Part shown: one piece after another, positions 45,822 through 53,560 of the stretch
Numbering within the stretch: the stretch's first letter is position 1
Layout of the letters: the number at the start of each line of letters is the position of its first letter
Source of the DNA: Deltaproteobacteria bacterium
GTDB lineage: Bacteria; UBA10199; JACPAL01; JACOUP01
Reading direction: 5' to 3'
DNA length: 64,000 nucleotides
Assembly: GCA_016177765.1 (NCBI GenBank)
Contig: JACOUP010000008.1
Location: 961,165 to 1,025,164, forward strand
Notes under the pieces: model-generated
What the model was told of the DNA's origin: nothing
The model's database searches: none
What the model saw: only the letters and a program-made list of their open reading frames with translations
Position numbers and translations under genes: made by a program

Positions 45822-45852
45822 AATAAGGGTCCTTATTTTAGTTTCCAAAATA
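45822..45852. promoter_or_regulatory. candidate operator upstream of fic
   Basis: Two nested inverted repeats: AATAAGG-GT-CCTTATT (45822-45837) and TATTTT...AAAATA (45834-45852), the second ending five bases before the fic ATG. TTATTTTAG also occurs at 45792. Such a site could be bound by the winged-helix part of the Fic protein itself, an inference. Confidence 0.45.
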
Positions 45853-45857
45853 GTGCC

Positions 45858-47021
45858 ATGAAGAGAAAAAACACTGGAAATCATGTTGTTACGACAGTTG
45901 CCGGTGAGAATGTTCGTGCCTTTGTCCCGAACCCTTTGCCCCCGGATCCACCCATTGTTTGGTCCGCCGAGCTGGTGCAAAAGCAGGAAGAAGCGGCCAT
46001 CGCGTTGGGTCGTCTCGACAGCATGACCTCCTTTTTGCCCGAGCCTTCATTGTTTTTATACAGCTATGTTCGAAAGGAAGCGGTTCTCTCTTCCCAAATC
46101 GAAGGGACTCAATCTTCTCTGTCGGATCTTTTGGCATTTGAAAATGCCGAATCTCCGGGGCTTCCTGAGAACAGTGATGTCGTTGAGGTATCAAATTACG
46201 TTTCAGCCATGGAACACGGCCTTAAACGGTTGCGTGGGGATTTCCCTCTCTGTTTGAGATTGATTCGTGAAATTCACGAGATCCTTCTCTCCAAAGGTCG
46301 TGGGCACGCAAAACAACCGGGAGCCTTTCGGACTTCTCAAAACTGGATTGGCGGCACAAGACCTGGCAACGCCGTTTATGTTCCTCCACCACACCACGCG
46401 CTTTCTGATTGCCTTGGTTCTTTTGAAAAATTTCTTTATGATGAAAAAATCCCCGTTCTCGAAAAAGCGGCCTTGGCCCATGTGCAGTTTGAAACCATCC
46501 ATCCTTTCCTGGATGGCAACGGTCGTGTCGGACGCCTGTTGATCACCCTGCTTATGTGTTGGCAGGGGGCCCTTCACCAGCCACTTCTTTATTTGAGCCT
46601 TTATTTCAAAAAACACCGGTCTGTTTATTACGACTTGCTACAAAAAGTTCGTGTTGACGGGGATTGGGAAGCTTGGCTTGCTTTTTTCTTTGAAGGGGTT
46701 CGTGAAACAGCGGATGGTGCGGTCAAGACAGCAAAGAGTTTGTTGTCCCTCTACGAAAAAGACCGGCAACGGCTTTTGGGCAAAAGGCGTGTGGCGGGCT
46801 CCATACTCCGGGTGCATCATTATTTTCAAGTCTCGCCCCTCTGTTCCCCCAATCGGGTTGCCGAGGCCCTGAAACTTTCCCCCGCAACCGCGAACAAGGC
46901 TCTCGCTTATTTACAGGAAATGAAAATCCTGGGCGAAATTACGGGCAAACAAAGGGACCGGTTATTTTCGTATCATCAGTATTTGAAGATCCTGAATGAA
47001 GGAACAGAGGTGGGAAGTTAG
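45858..47021 (+). CDS. Fic-domain protein (class II, N-terminal inhibitory helix, C-terminal HTH)
   Basis: 387 residues. Catalytic Fic motif HPFLDGNGRVGR with all core residues, preceded by the beta-hairpin flap; upstream SSQIEGT fits the inhibitory (S/T)xxxE(G/N) helix located N-terminal to the Fic core. A winged-helix-like part near the C-terminus (LCSPNRVAEALKLSPATANK) suggests autoregulation. Expected to transfer AMP (or another nucleotide) to a protein target, and to be kept off by its own helix. Codon use is more AT-rich than in aspS. Its stop codon abuts a copy of the aspS 3' end, suggesting it arrived by insertion. Confidence 0.92.
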   Translation: MKRKNTGNHVVTTVAGENVRAFVPNPLPPDPPIVWSAELVQKQEEAAIALGRLDSMTSFLPEPSLFLYSYVRKEAVLSSQIEGTQSSLSDLLAFENAESPGLPENSDVVEVSNYVSAMEHGLKRLRGDFPLCLRLIREIHEILLSKGRGHAKQPGAFRTSQNWIGGTRPGNAVYVPPPHHALSDCLGSFEKFLYDEKIPVLEKAALAHVQFETIHPFLDGNGRVGRLLITLLMCWQGALHQPLLYLSLYFKKHRSVYYDLLQKVRVDGDWEAWLAFFFEGVRETADGAVKTAKSLLSLYEKDRQRLLGKRRVAGSILRVHHYFQVSPLCSPNRVAEALKLSPATANKALAYLQEMKILGEITGKQRDRLFSYHQYLKILNEGTEVGS

Positions 47022-47052
47022 ACGAGCTGGGGATACAGGTGAAGAAGAAATA
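47021..47052 (+). repeat. aspS 3'-end direct repeat, copy 2
   Basis: Encodes the same peptide as the end of AspRS, with stop, in an isolated frame directly after the fic gene; preceded by TTA (Leu), also matching AspRS. The three differences from copy 1 are all synonymous (TTG/CTG, ATT/ATA, AAG/AAA). Confidence 0.75.
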
Positions 47053-47100
47053 AGTTTATCCCTGTTCCCTCTCCATTTAGGGAGAGGGTCGGGGTGAGGG

Positions 47101-47150
47101 GGAGTAGTGGATTTGGCCAGAAGATCAGTGGGTTGGGGGTGTACCCGGTA
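47101..47150 (+). repeat. REP-like element, copy A
   Basis: 50 bp that match 48446-48495 at 47 positions, ending in GTGTACCCGGTA. Just upstream is a CCCTCTCC...GGAGAGGG hairpin (about 47069-47088). Region 47053-47256 has no gene. Confidence 0.75.
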
Positions 47151-47159
47151 GGGTTTTTT

Positions 47160-47180
47160 CAGGTGAAGAAGAAGTAGGGG
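47160..47180 (+). repeat. aspS 3'-end direct repeat, copy 3 (21 bp)
   Basis: CAGGTGAAGAAGAAGTAGGG plus one G, identical to 45712-45732. It follows REP copy A immediately. Confidence 0.7.
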
Positions 47181-47228
47181 AGGGGGAGTGAAGGAGATGG
47201 TGTGCTTGATCAAGCCAAAATAGGATAC

Positions 47229-47245
47229 TGAACGCAGTGCGTTCA
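47229..47245. promoter_or_regulatory. 17-bp palindrome upstream of the DUF1016 gene
   Basis: TGAACGCA-G-TGCGTTCA, 11 bp before the ATG. The same 17-mer (centre C) occurs inside the gene. Possible operator. Confidence 0.5.
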
Positions 47246-47256
47246 TTTTTGAGAAT

Positions 47257-48321
47257 ATGAGAAAAAAGAATACAACTTTAACCGTTAAAAAAGATGCCCA
47301 GATACTCCGACAGGGATTTTACTCCCAAGTGCGGGGTGTAATTCACGACGCAAGGGGCAAGGCATACAGGGCCGTCAATCTCATTATGGTTGAGGCTTAT
47401 TGGAATGTAGGCCGGCTAATTCTCGAAGAAGAACAGCATGGAAAAAAACGGGCGGATTACGGCTCCTTTCTCATCGGATCACTTGCCAAGCGCTTAACTC
47501 AAGAGTTCGGCCAAGGATTTGATGAACGCAACCTGTGGTACATGCGCTCTTTCTACGAAGGATTCCCAATTCTGAACGCACTGCGTTCAGAATTGAGCTG
47601 GACGCATTATCGTTTGTTGCTTCGGGTAGAAAATAAACAGGCGCGTGCATGGTATGTGAATGAAGCCTCCGAGGGGCATTGGTCTACACGTCAATTGGAG
47701 CGCCAGATTAATGCTCTTTACTACGAGCGTCTTCTAGCTAGCAAAAACAAAAAATCGGTTTGCAAAGAAGCATCAGGAAAATTAGCACAAGTAGAACCCG
47801 AACAATTCATTCGTGATCCCTACGTGTTGGAATTCCTTAATCTGAAAGATTACCCCGGCCTTCGTGAAGCGGAATTGGAGAAAGCCATCATCGATAACTT
47901 ACAAAATTTTTTACTGGAGCTTGGCAAAGGTTTTTCCTTCGTGGCTAGGCAAAAGCGCATGCGATTTGAAGATGAAAATTTCTATGTGGATTTGGTTTTC
48001 TACAATTACATCCTCAAATGTTTTGTTCTCATCGATTTGAAAATCGGAAAGCTCGCCCACCAGGATATCGGCCAAATGGACAGCTATGTGCGTATGTTCG
48101 AACAGCATTGCCGCGGGGAGCAAGACAACCCGACGATCGGATTGATTCTTTGCTCCAAGAAAAATGAGGCCGTGGCAAAATATTCAGTGCTTCAGGATAG
48201 TAAACAGATCTTCGCATCCAAATATAAATTGTACCTCCCAACTGAGCAGGAGTGGATTGAAGAATTGGAGCATGAACGAACCCTAATTGAGCAGAAGCAA
48301 AAATTGCTCAAGGGAGATTAA
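47257..48321 (+). CDS. DUF1016 / YhcG-type PD-(D/E)XK nuclease-family protein
   Basis: 354 residues. N-terminal DUF1016 part: YWNVGRLILEEEQHGKKRAD, YGSFLIGSLAKRLTQEFGQG, FDERNLWYMRSFYEGFP and ELSWTHYRLLLRVEN; C-terminal PDDEXK nuclease part with YVDLVFYNYILKCFVLIDLK carrying the D...D-x-K core and HQDIGQMDSYV. No tail truncation. Members are often found in mobile or defence neighbourhoods; here it sits between a Fic gene and an OLD-type gene. No convincing Shine-Dalgarno; a 17-bp palindrome lies 11 bp before the ATG. Confidence 0.9.
   Translation: MRKKNTTLTVKKDAQILRQGFYSQVRGVIHDARGKAYRAVNLIMVEAYWNVGRLILEEEQHGKKRADYGSFLIGSLAKRLTQEFGQGFDERNLWYMRSFYEGFPILNALRSELSWTHYRLLLRVENKQARAWYVNEASEGHWSTRQLERQINALYYERLLASKNKKSVCKEASGKLAQVEPEQFIRDPYVLEFLNLKDYPGLREAELEKAIIDNLQNFLLELGKGFSFVARQKRMRFEDENFYVDLVFYNYILKCFVLIDLKIGKLAHQDIGQMDSYVRMFEQHCRGEQDNPTIGLILCSKKNEAVAKYSVLQDSKQIFASKYKLYLPTEQEWIEELEHERTLIEQKQKLLKGD
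47569..47593. repeat. 25-bp perfect palindrome inside the DUF1016 gene
   Basis: ATTCTGAACGCA, C, then its exact reverse complement. The inner 17 bp repeat the upstream palindrome at 47229. It encodes the conserved ILNALRSELS region, so codon constraints may contribute. Confidence 0.6.
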
Positions 48322-48438
48322 ATGTGTGGAGCCGTTTCAATTCAGTATGATCCTGCCCTCAAAGAGGGTTATAACTTTGATCCCCTCGCCCCTTGCGACC
48401 GAAGGGAGTCCCTGTGGGAGGGAGAGGGAGAGGGTTAG
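48322..48438 (+). pseudogene. possible gene remnant beginning MCGAVSI
   Basis: An ATG directly after the DUF1016 stop opens 38 codons. The first 19 or so (MCGAVSIQYDPALKEGYNF) look protein-like; the rest runs into a CCCCTCGCCCC...GGGAGAGGG repeat and stops. MCG at the N-terminus recalls proteins with a catalytic Cys2, but nothing more is left. Could also be chance. Confidence 0.25.
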
Positions 48439-48445
48439 GGAGAGG

Positions 48446-48495
48446 GGAGTAGTGGATTTGGCTAGAAGATCAGTGGTTTGGGGGGGTACCCGGTA
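48446..48495 (+). repeat. REP-like element, copy B
   Basis: 47/50 match to 47101-47150, ending GGGTACCCGGTA. Preceded by GAGGGAGAGG-rich tract. The 48322-48555 gap is otherwise empty. Confidence 0.75.
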
Positions 48496-48555
48496 CAGAG
48501 TTTTCCAGAGTTTTTGGTACAGAGTTTCTAATTTGGAAAAAATAAATTCATAGAT

Positions 48556-50211
48556 ATGCAAATTTCAAAAGCAAAATTGTTAACTGGTGAAGAGATCCCA
48601 TTCGGTGACTTTAATGTCTTCGTTGGCGGAAATGGAGTCGGCAAGACTACCTTTCTTATGGAGCTGTTCTCTAAGTCAGCGGGCGTTCAAAGAAATAAAT
48701 ACTTTTGGATTCAGGAACCTAATTATTCAACGAAAGATATTGCAACTGACATGCAACTTCTCAAGTCATCGCTGTCAAAACAATACGAAGGAACGAATCT
48801 TTTCTATCATTCCCATGCTGTGAAGAAAATAGACGGCACTGTTGATATAGAAAATAATTTGAGGTTTTCACCAAGCGAAGTCAAACAAATGGAGTCTCAA
48901 AATAATCAGTCCCTATTAAATGAAATGAAATACAGGAGGCCTTTTATTGCCTTCGCAAGTTGCGAAGCCCGTCTTAGCTTGCCAGATCAGGTTGGCAAAG
49001 TAGGTTATGACCAACTGCCTCAGGACCCTATTAATGTCCTTCATCGTAACAGAAATCTTCTTAAAGAAATTGACGGAACGATACAGGAGATTTTCAAATT
49101 TAACTTTACCCTGCTCGATCATACCGGGAATAAGTTGTATTTGGGTTTGTCTGATGAGAATCCTCCTGCCTTTAGTTCAAGCGCAAATAATCTTCAGGAT
49201 GAGTACGAAAAGATTCAAAGCTGGAAGGATAAAAAATTCACCGTCCTGTCAGAGACAGGGCATGGCATAAGAAGCATGATCCGATTGCTTACCAGTCTTC
49301 TCGAGCCCGTAAATCAGGTCATCATGATAGACGAACCAGAGATGCATCTTTATCCATCGCAAAAGAGATGGCTGGGGAAACAATTGGTGAGTCTTGCAAA
49401 AAATCAAAAGAAGCAGGTGTTTGTTGTAACGCACGACCCGATGGTTCTGCAGGGAATCCTGGATGCTAATACTAAAACAAGTGTGTTCCGTATTGAACGC
49501 AAAGCCGGAGCCAATGGAAATGTTAAAGTTTGTGAATTGAACTGGATGGCTGATGCCAATGCCATGAGAAATCAAGACCAATTTTTACAGGGATTATTTT
49601 ATCAGCGATGCATTGTTGTGGAGGGTGCCTCGGATCGGTCTTTTTATCAAAATATGATGGAAGCTTTTGATGAAACCTCGGACAAAGATCTTGGCTTTGT
49701 CGCCTGCGGTGGCAAAGGTGGCACGAAACATATGGCGAGCATGGCCTCTAAAGTGGGCTTAAAGTCAGCCTTCATTTACGACTTTGACGCAATTCTGTTT
49801 GAAACAAAATTAGTACAAGAAGTCTATTCTCTCTTGGGTGGTAGTGATGATCCTATATCAAAAATAGAGAGTCTGCTAAATCAAAAAGATGAAATCAAGA
49901 ATGCTGGCGATCAATCAATAAGGAACAGAGCAATTAAGGAAGTCGTCGGCTACAGGGACAAAGCAGGCATCACCAGTGATTGGGCTACCCAAAATAAAGC
50001 AACATTTGGTTTAGTTATTGATGCGCTGTCTCAGAAGGGAATTTTTATCGTCCCCAAAGGTACGCTTGAATCATGGGCACCGGAGGTTGAGCCAAAGGTC
50101 AGGTTTGCTGAATTGGCTCCAGGGGCTATCAGAGCGGATACGGCTCTAAATCAAGAGTTTAAAAACTTTGCAAAAAAGGTGCTGGAATATTTGGATATTT
50201 CCTTGGGATGA
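48556..50211 (+). CDS. OLD-family-like ATPase with C-terminal Toprim domain
   Basis: 551 residues. ABC/SMC-like ATPase: Walker A FVGGNGVGKTTFLMELFS, signature region LSETGHGIRSMIRLL, Walker B NQVIMIDEPEMHLYPSQKRW, H-loop VFVVTHDPMVL. From about residue 350 a Toprim-like part: QRCIVVEGASDRSFYQ (first acidic motif), GFVACGGKGGTKHM, and SAFIYDFDAI (DxD). That architecture fits OLD-type nucleases used in phage defence. No UvrD-like partner (as in Gabija) follows, so it would be a stand-alone (class 1) type. AT-rich, codon use unlike the housekeeping genes; flanked by REP-like repeats. Confidence 0.82.
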   Translation: MQISKAKLLTGEEIPFGDFNVFVGGNGVGKTTFLMELFSKSAGVQRNKYFWIQEPNYSTKDIATDMQLLKSSLSKQYEGTNLFYHSHAVKKIDGTVDIENNLRFSPSEVKQMESQNNQSLLNEMKYRRPFIAFASCEARLSLPDQVGKVGYDQLPQDPINVLHRNRNLLKEIDGTIQEIFKFNFTLLDHTGNKLYLGLSDENPPAFSSSANNLQDEYEKIQSWKDKKFTVLSETGHGIRSMIRLLTSLLEPVNQVIMIDEPEMHLYPSQKRWLGKQLVSLAKNQKKQVFVVTHDPMVLQGILDANTKTSVFRIERKAGANGNVKVCELNWMADANAMRNQDQFLQGLFYQRCIVVEGASDRSFYQNMMEAFDETSDKDLGFVACGGKGGTKHMASMASKVGLKSAFIYDFDAILFETKLVQEVYSLLGGSDDPISKIESLLNQKDEIKNAGDQSIRNRAIKEVVGYRDKAGITSDWATQNKATFGLVIDALSQKGIFIVPKGTLESWAPEVEPKVRFAELAPGAIRADTALNQEFKNFAKKVLEYLDISLG

Positions 50212-50223
50212 ATACCCAAAAAT

Positions 50224-50251
50224 GGTACCGGGTACATACTCAACACCCTAA
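50224..50251 (-). repeat. REP-like element, copy E
   Basis: GGTACCGGGTACATACTCAA then CACCCTAA; in reverse it reads TTAGGGTG...GTACCCGGTACC, the same core as copies A-C. Confidence 0.55.
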
Positions 50252-50321
50252 TTTTTGCTAGAAACTCCCTAGAAGAACAAGATAGACATTATTTCCAGGC
50301 TACGTTAGAAGTCCACTCAGG

Positions 50322-50561
50322 ATGAGGGGGCACTTCAAGTCTAGAGTTCGATCTTTTCTTCTTCCGTTATTTCTTTTAATCACTCTTGGTACAGCGGTCA
50401 GCGGATTAGCCGAAACAGAGGTTTATTTTAATCTCAGCAATTTCAAAGTGCATAAGCTAACGTGTACGTGGGGAAAGAAGTGCACGAAAAATTGCGTTAT
50501 TATTCACCGATCCGAGGCTTACAAACGGGGCGGGGTGCCATGCAAGGTGTGCGGGGGGTAA
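50322..50561 (+). CDS. small secreted Cys-rich protein
   Basis: 79 residues: basic start, hydrophobic signal FLLPLFLLITLGTAVSG, then a compact domain with KVHKLTCTWGKKCTKNCVII and EAYKRGGVPCKVCGG. Its His/Cys spacing resembles the small Ada-like metal-binding motif found alone or at the end of secreted nucleases (H...C...C...C...PCKVCGG). Likely a periplasmic or secreted metal-binding protein. No operon partner. I recall similar short proteins in other bacteria but not a function. Confidence 0.65.
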   Translation: MRGHFKSRVRSFLLPLFLLITLGTAVSGLAETEVYFNLSNFKVHKLTCTWGKKCTKNCVIIHRSEAYKRGGVPCKVCGG

Positions 50562-50578
50562 TATTATGAAGATATTTC

Positions 50579-50655
50579 AGTGGTTTGGGGGTGTGCCCGG
50601 TACAGTTTTTTCTAAACAAATGAAACTTTAAGTTAGATGTGTACCCGGTACAGCT
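50579..50655 (+). repeat. REP-like elements, copies C and D
   Basis: CAGTGGTTTGGGGGTGTGCC then CGGTACAG (50579-50606) matches the 3' half of copies A and B; GTGTACCCGGTACAG follows at 50641-50655. Both sit between the small Cys-rich gene and the end of the next lipoprotein gene. Confidence 0.65.
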
Positions 50656-50667
50656 ATTCCCTTTTCT

Positions 50668-51546
50668 TCAATTACACGTTGCACTAAATCTGCCGGATTC
50701 GTGAATGAGCCCCTTGCACTTCGTGGTTTGAGGGACAACGGTGTTTTGTAAAACTTGGTTCTGCATTTGTGTAACTGATGCATTTATTAGTTGTTGTTGC
50801 TGTAAAAGTTGTGACTGTACAGCCGCTGCATTCTGATTTTGTATCATTATTGCTTGTAGTAAGAATTGCTGTCTTTGCTGTTGTTGATTTATAAAATTAG
50901 ATTGCATTAAACAACCCCCCTTATTGCCAAGAGAGCATGCTCGCTCAGCCATTCTAATCGCAACATCGTAATCTCCGGTCTGGTTATATGCGGCAGCAAC
51001 AATCAAACAATCTTTACTGTTTCCTTTATCACAATTAATTACCGCTTTAGCTAAGCGCCGCTCATGTTGTTCTTTATTTTTTGCCATTTGAATATTCTCC
51101 TTTGCTTGTACAACCAATTGGCAAGCGGCATCATTCTTTAAAGAACAAGCTTTTTGAAGGTTTTTTAGTAATAGTTTATCATCATTGCCCGATCTGTAGG
51201 CCAGTTCTATGCAGGCATTAGAACCTTTTGCTTCACATTTACTTTTGACTTCATCATCTGTCATTTGAACAAGCGCAGGACAGTTGACCATCACAACATC
51301 AACTTCTTCAAGGCTAGGTTTTCCCTCGATAGCTACATAATTAGCTCCAACTTTAGCACCAGCATTTCTTACCTCATTAGCACTATCATTTAACCTAGCC
51401 CGCTGCAGAGCCTGACAAAATGGACGTATGGCTTCAGACCTTATAATACTAACCCTACTGCCGGCTCCTGTCAGAAACTCCACACAGCCGGGGATAAAGA
51501 TTAAAATCCAAAAAGAAACAAGCAGGGAGAAAGAAATTTTTCTCAT
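50668..51546 (-). CDS. lipoprotein with Sel1-like repeats and Gln-rich C-terminus
   Basis: 292 residues. Signal peptide ending in the lipobox FIPGC. The middle has helical pairs with conserved Cys (CEAKGSNACIELAYRSGNDD, ACSLKNDAACQLVVQA, ACSLGNKGGCLMQSN), typical of Sel1-like/TPR repeats stabilised by disulfides. A Gln-rich stretch (QQQQRQQFLLQAIMIQNQNA) follows. Low GC. Surface or periplasmic scaffold protein, function unknown. Confidence 0.75.
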   Translation of the reverse strand: MRKISFSLLVSFWILIFIPGCVEFLTGAGSRVSIIRSEAIRPFCQALQRARLNDSANEVRNAGAKVGANYVAIEGKPSLEEVDVVMVNCPALVQMTDDEVKSKCEAKGSNACIELAYRSGNDDKLLLKNLQKACSLKNDAACQLVVQAKENIQMAKNKEQHERRLAKAVINCDKGNSKDCLIVAAAYNQTGDYDVAIRMAERACSLGNKGGCLMQSNFINQQQQRQQFLLQAIMIQNQNAAAVQSQLLQQQQLINASVTQMQNQVLQNTVVPQTTKCKGLIHESGRFSATCN

Positions 51547-51965
51547 AAAACAACCTCCATTTATTGCTTAATACTAATAAATTCGTACCTGTGAATTCAA
51601 CCTTTAAGCGCAACACTCCTGTTGGAATACTTCAGAAGGGGTTTTGAAGGCAAGAGAAGAAAAACCGAAAACCGTACCAGGGAAAACCGTACCAGGTACA
51701 CTCCTAACACCCTAAAAAGTCGTAAGATTTTCACTGAATTGTCTTTTCCCTCCTCTTCGATGAACATAACTGGTATAACTGCGAAAGTGAGAACAACCGG
51801 TGCCAGGCACGCCTAGAAATCATTGAAAAATAACAAGAAGCATTGGAAATCCCCTGTGCATAACCCAAGTTCTCTCCGAATCTATCAGAATTCAACTTAT
51901 GCAATTCGCATTATTTTATTTCAATTTACATAAATATGCATAACCTGTTGAATAACAATGATTAA
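51547..51965. other. non-coding segment with repeats
   Basis: No gene supported. At 51665-51714 two GTACCAGG words and CACTCCTAACACCCTAA form another REP-like copy (reverse: TTAGGGTGTTAGGAGTGTAC then CTGGTAC). At 51799-51811 GGTGCCAGGCACG is a further palindromic core. The 51743-51758 word TCTTTTCCCTCCTCTT recurs, one base shorter, near 52304. Confidence 0.6.
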
Positions 51966-52259
51966 ACGCCAGATTTTAACCCAGATTCAGCGAGCAACCT
52001 GTATTTCTTCAGGGATTCCAATGACAACGAGGTGGACATCATCATGGAAACACCACCGGGTCTCACCGCCATTGAGATCAAATCCGGACAAACCATTGTC
52101 TCAGATTTCTGGAAAGGATTGAATTATTTCTCAGGAGTCCCGACTCAAAAAATAGAAGTCAAAAAATTTCTCGTATACGGTGGCACCGAAAAGCAAGAAC
52201 GCAGTAGCGGGACTGCGATTGGATTTAGGAATTCCGGGGACACAACACCTAACTCCTAA
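51966..52259 (+). pseudogene. C-terminal remnant of a DUF4143-type AAA+ ATPase
   Basis: An open frame without a proper start encodes SNLYFFRDSNDNEVDIIMET, then LTAIEIKSGQTIVSDFWKGL and KKFLVYGGTEKQERS, which I recognise as the C-terminal part of the AAA_14/DUF4143 ATPase family. The N-terminal AAA+ domain is missing, and the last codons come from a REP-like repeat (GGAATTCCGGGGACAC...). A decayed gene cut at both ends. Confidence 0.7.
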
Positions 52260-52276
52260 TTAAGTACCGTGTCCCC
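52236..52276. repeat. hairpin element GGGGACAC...GTGTCCCC
   Basis: Arms at 52236-52243 and 52269-52276 around AACACCTAACTCCTAATTAA. It resembles the REP-like repeats associated with RAYT transposases in other genomes, by memory. It forms the 3' end of the DUF4143 remnant. Confidence 0.6.
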
Positions 52277-52359
52277 CCTTCGCTCTTTGAGCTACGGATG
52301 CAGAATTTCTTTTCCCTCCTCTTTTGGTATAACCAGCGCAACTTGTAAAGGAGGCCCAG

Positions 52360-52485
52360 ATGCCAAAAACAGCATTGAAGGGGTAGATGGTGGGGGCGCA
52401 TGAGGTCCCGATCGGCGCCAATGGGGTCGGGTTCCTGATCTCTCTCGGACTCGCCGTCTGGATGTTCAAGGTACAGAAAGGGTAG
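52360..52485 (+). pseudogene. small ORF with an in-frame TAG
   Basis: AAAGGAGG stands well before ATG 52360, which opens MPKTALKG, then TAG, then in the same frame ATG and 32 codons MVGAHEVPIGANGVGFLISL plus GLAVWMFKVQKG and TAG. The second part has one hydrophobic segment. It may be a small membrane protein broken by one substitution, or a leader-like peptide. Not recognised. The rest of 52277-52544 shows nothing further. Confidence 0.3.
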
Positions 52486-52544
52486 CTGGTTGTTGACAAG
52501 GGCCCCTCCGCGGCATACCTTCAAACCTCAAAACAGGAGCTCTT

Positions 52545-53543
52545 GTGAAAACTTTTCTGAAGTTATTCATGGTGGGTGTCAGTTCTCTTTTTCTTTCCTG
52601 TATGGTGAGTACCCCTGACACAAACACTCCCTCAACCTCAACCCCAACCCCAACCTGTGCCAAGGGGGATATCTCCTGCTATTTGGAAAATATCTATATC
52701 ATTGGTCCGGATGGCAAGAATGTCCCCATCGTGATCATTAAAAGCGCTGTGGCGCCGACCTCCACCTCAACGAGTAACCCATCCCGCACCCCTCGATTTA
52801 CGAGGATTAATGGGAAGACCATCACCACCACCACGACAACAACGATTACCTTCGCGTCACTCACCGATACTTTGGAATCATCTCCCTTTAATTGGACCTT
52901 TGATGACCCCACCGGATGCACCCCGGGGCTTTGCTTTAGTTGCCCCCCGAAGGCTAAATGTGCCAGCATGGCTTGCACTCGTGGGACTGTGGGCGATGGC
53001 AAGTTGGTTGGGTCTGTTATTAATTCGGTAGGGTATAAAACTGAACCGGCAGAGACCACCACAACGGACACTCTTGATTTACAAGTCCAACCGGTTGTGG
53101 GCCAGGATGCCTCCGGTAATTGTACAGACCCTATTGATGACACGACGGATCCTGAAAATCCGGTCTTGGCCAGTACCGATCTTGTGGGGGACCCCGTGGA
53201 GACAACAACAAACATTGTTGGAGCCGATGCCCCCGGAGGGGCTAATACTGGAAGTGGGGGAAGCAGTGGTGGTAAAACTGTCCCTTCCGGGGGGACGGTC
53301 AGCACCAGTTGCAGTGCCTCGGGGAGTCAGTCGGGATATTCAGGAGGGACTTGTCAGTCGGTCAACTCGGTCTGTGGGGGGACAACGCTCTCGGCCTGTA
53401 CCATTTATGATTCCAAGAATAATTGTACCGGGGCTTATTACATCGTCAATGGTGTGACCTTTCCCTGCGCGAGTTGTAGTTCTTGTGAGGCCGCCGCTCA
53501 ATTGGGGGCCAATTACTGTGTCTGCTTGATAGCAGGCAATTAG
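52545..53543 (+). CDS. Thr-rich lipoprotein with Cys-rich C-terminus
   Basis: 332 residues, GTG start with AGGAG five bases upstream. Lipobox LFLSC near residue 19, then a Thr/Ser/Pro-rich linker (TPDTNTPSTSTPTPTC), a TTTTTTT stretch near residue 93, and many cysteines (CTPGLCFSCPPKAKCASMAC; CASCSSCEAAAQLGANYCVC). Suggests an outer-surface protein with disulfides. No family recognised. It lies at the end of the accessory region. Confidence 0.7.
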   Translation: MKTFLKLFMVGVSSLFLSCMVSTPDTNTPSTSTPTPTCAKGDISCYLENIYIIGPDGKNVPIVIIKSAVAPTSTSTSNPSRTPRFTRINGKTITTTTTTTITFASLTDTLESSPFNWTFDDPTGCTPGLCFSCPPKAKCASMACTRGTVGDGKLVGSVINSVGYKTEPAETTTTDTLDLQVQPVVGQDASGNCTDPIDDTTDPENPVLASTDLVGDPVETTTNIVGADAPGGANTGSGGSSGGKTVPSGGTVSTSCSASGSQSGYSGGTCQSVNSVCGGTTLSACTIYDSKNNCTGAYYIVNGVTFPCASCSSCEAAAQLGANYCVCLIAGN

Positions 53544-53560
53544 TTCTTACTTTGTACTGG

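Noticed and set aside
45822..45852. CRISPR-like repeat
   Set aside because: Only nested dyads at one place, no regular spacers; no CRISPR array or cas gene found in the window.
51622..51816. 64-codon open frame
   Set aside because: Its translation (NRTRENRTRYTPNT) comes from the GTACCAGG repeats; no start signal or homology.
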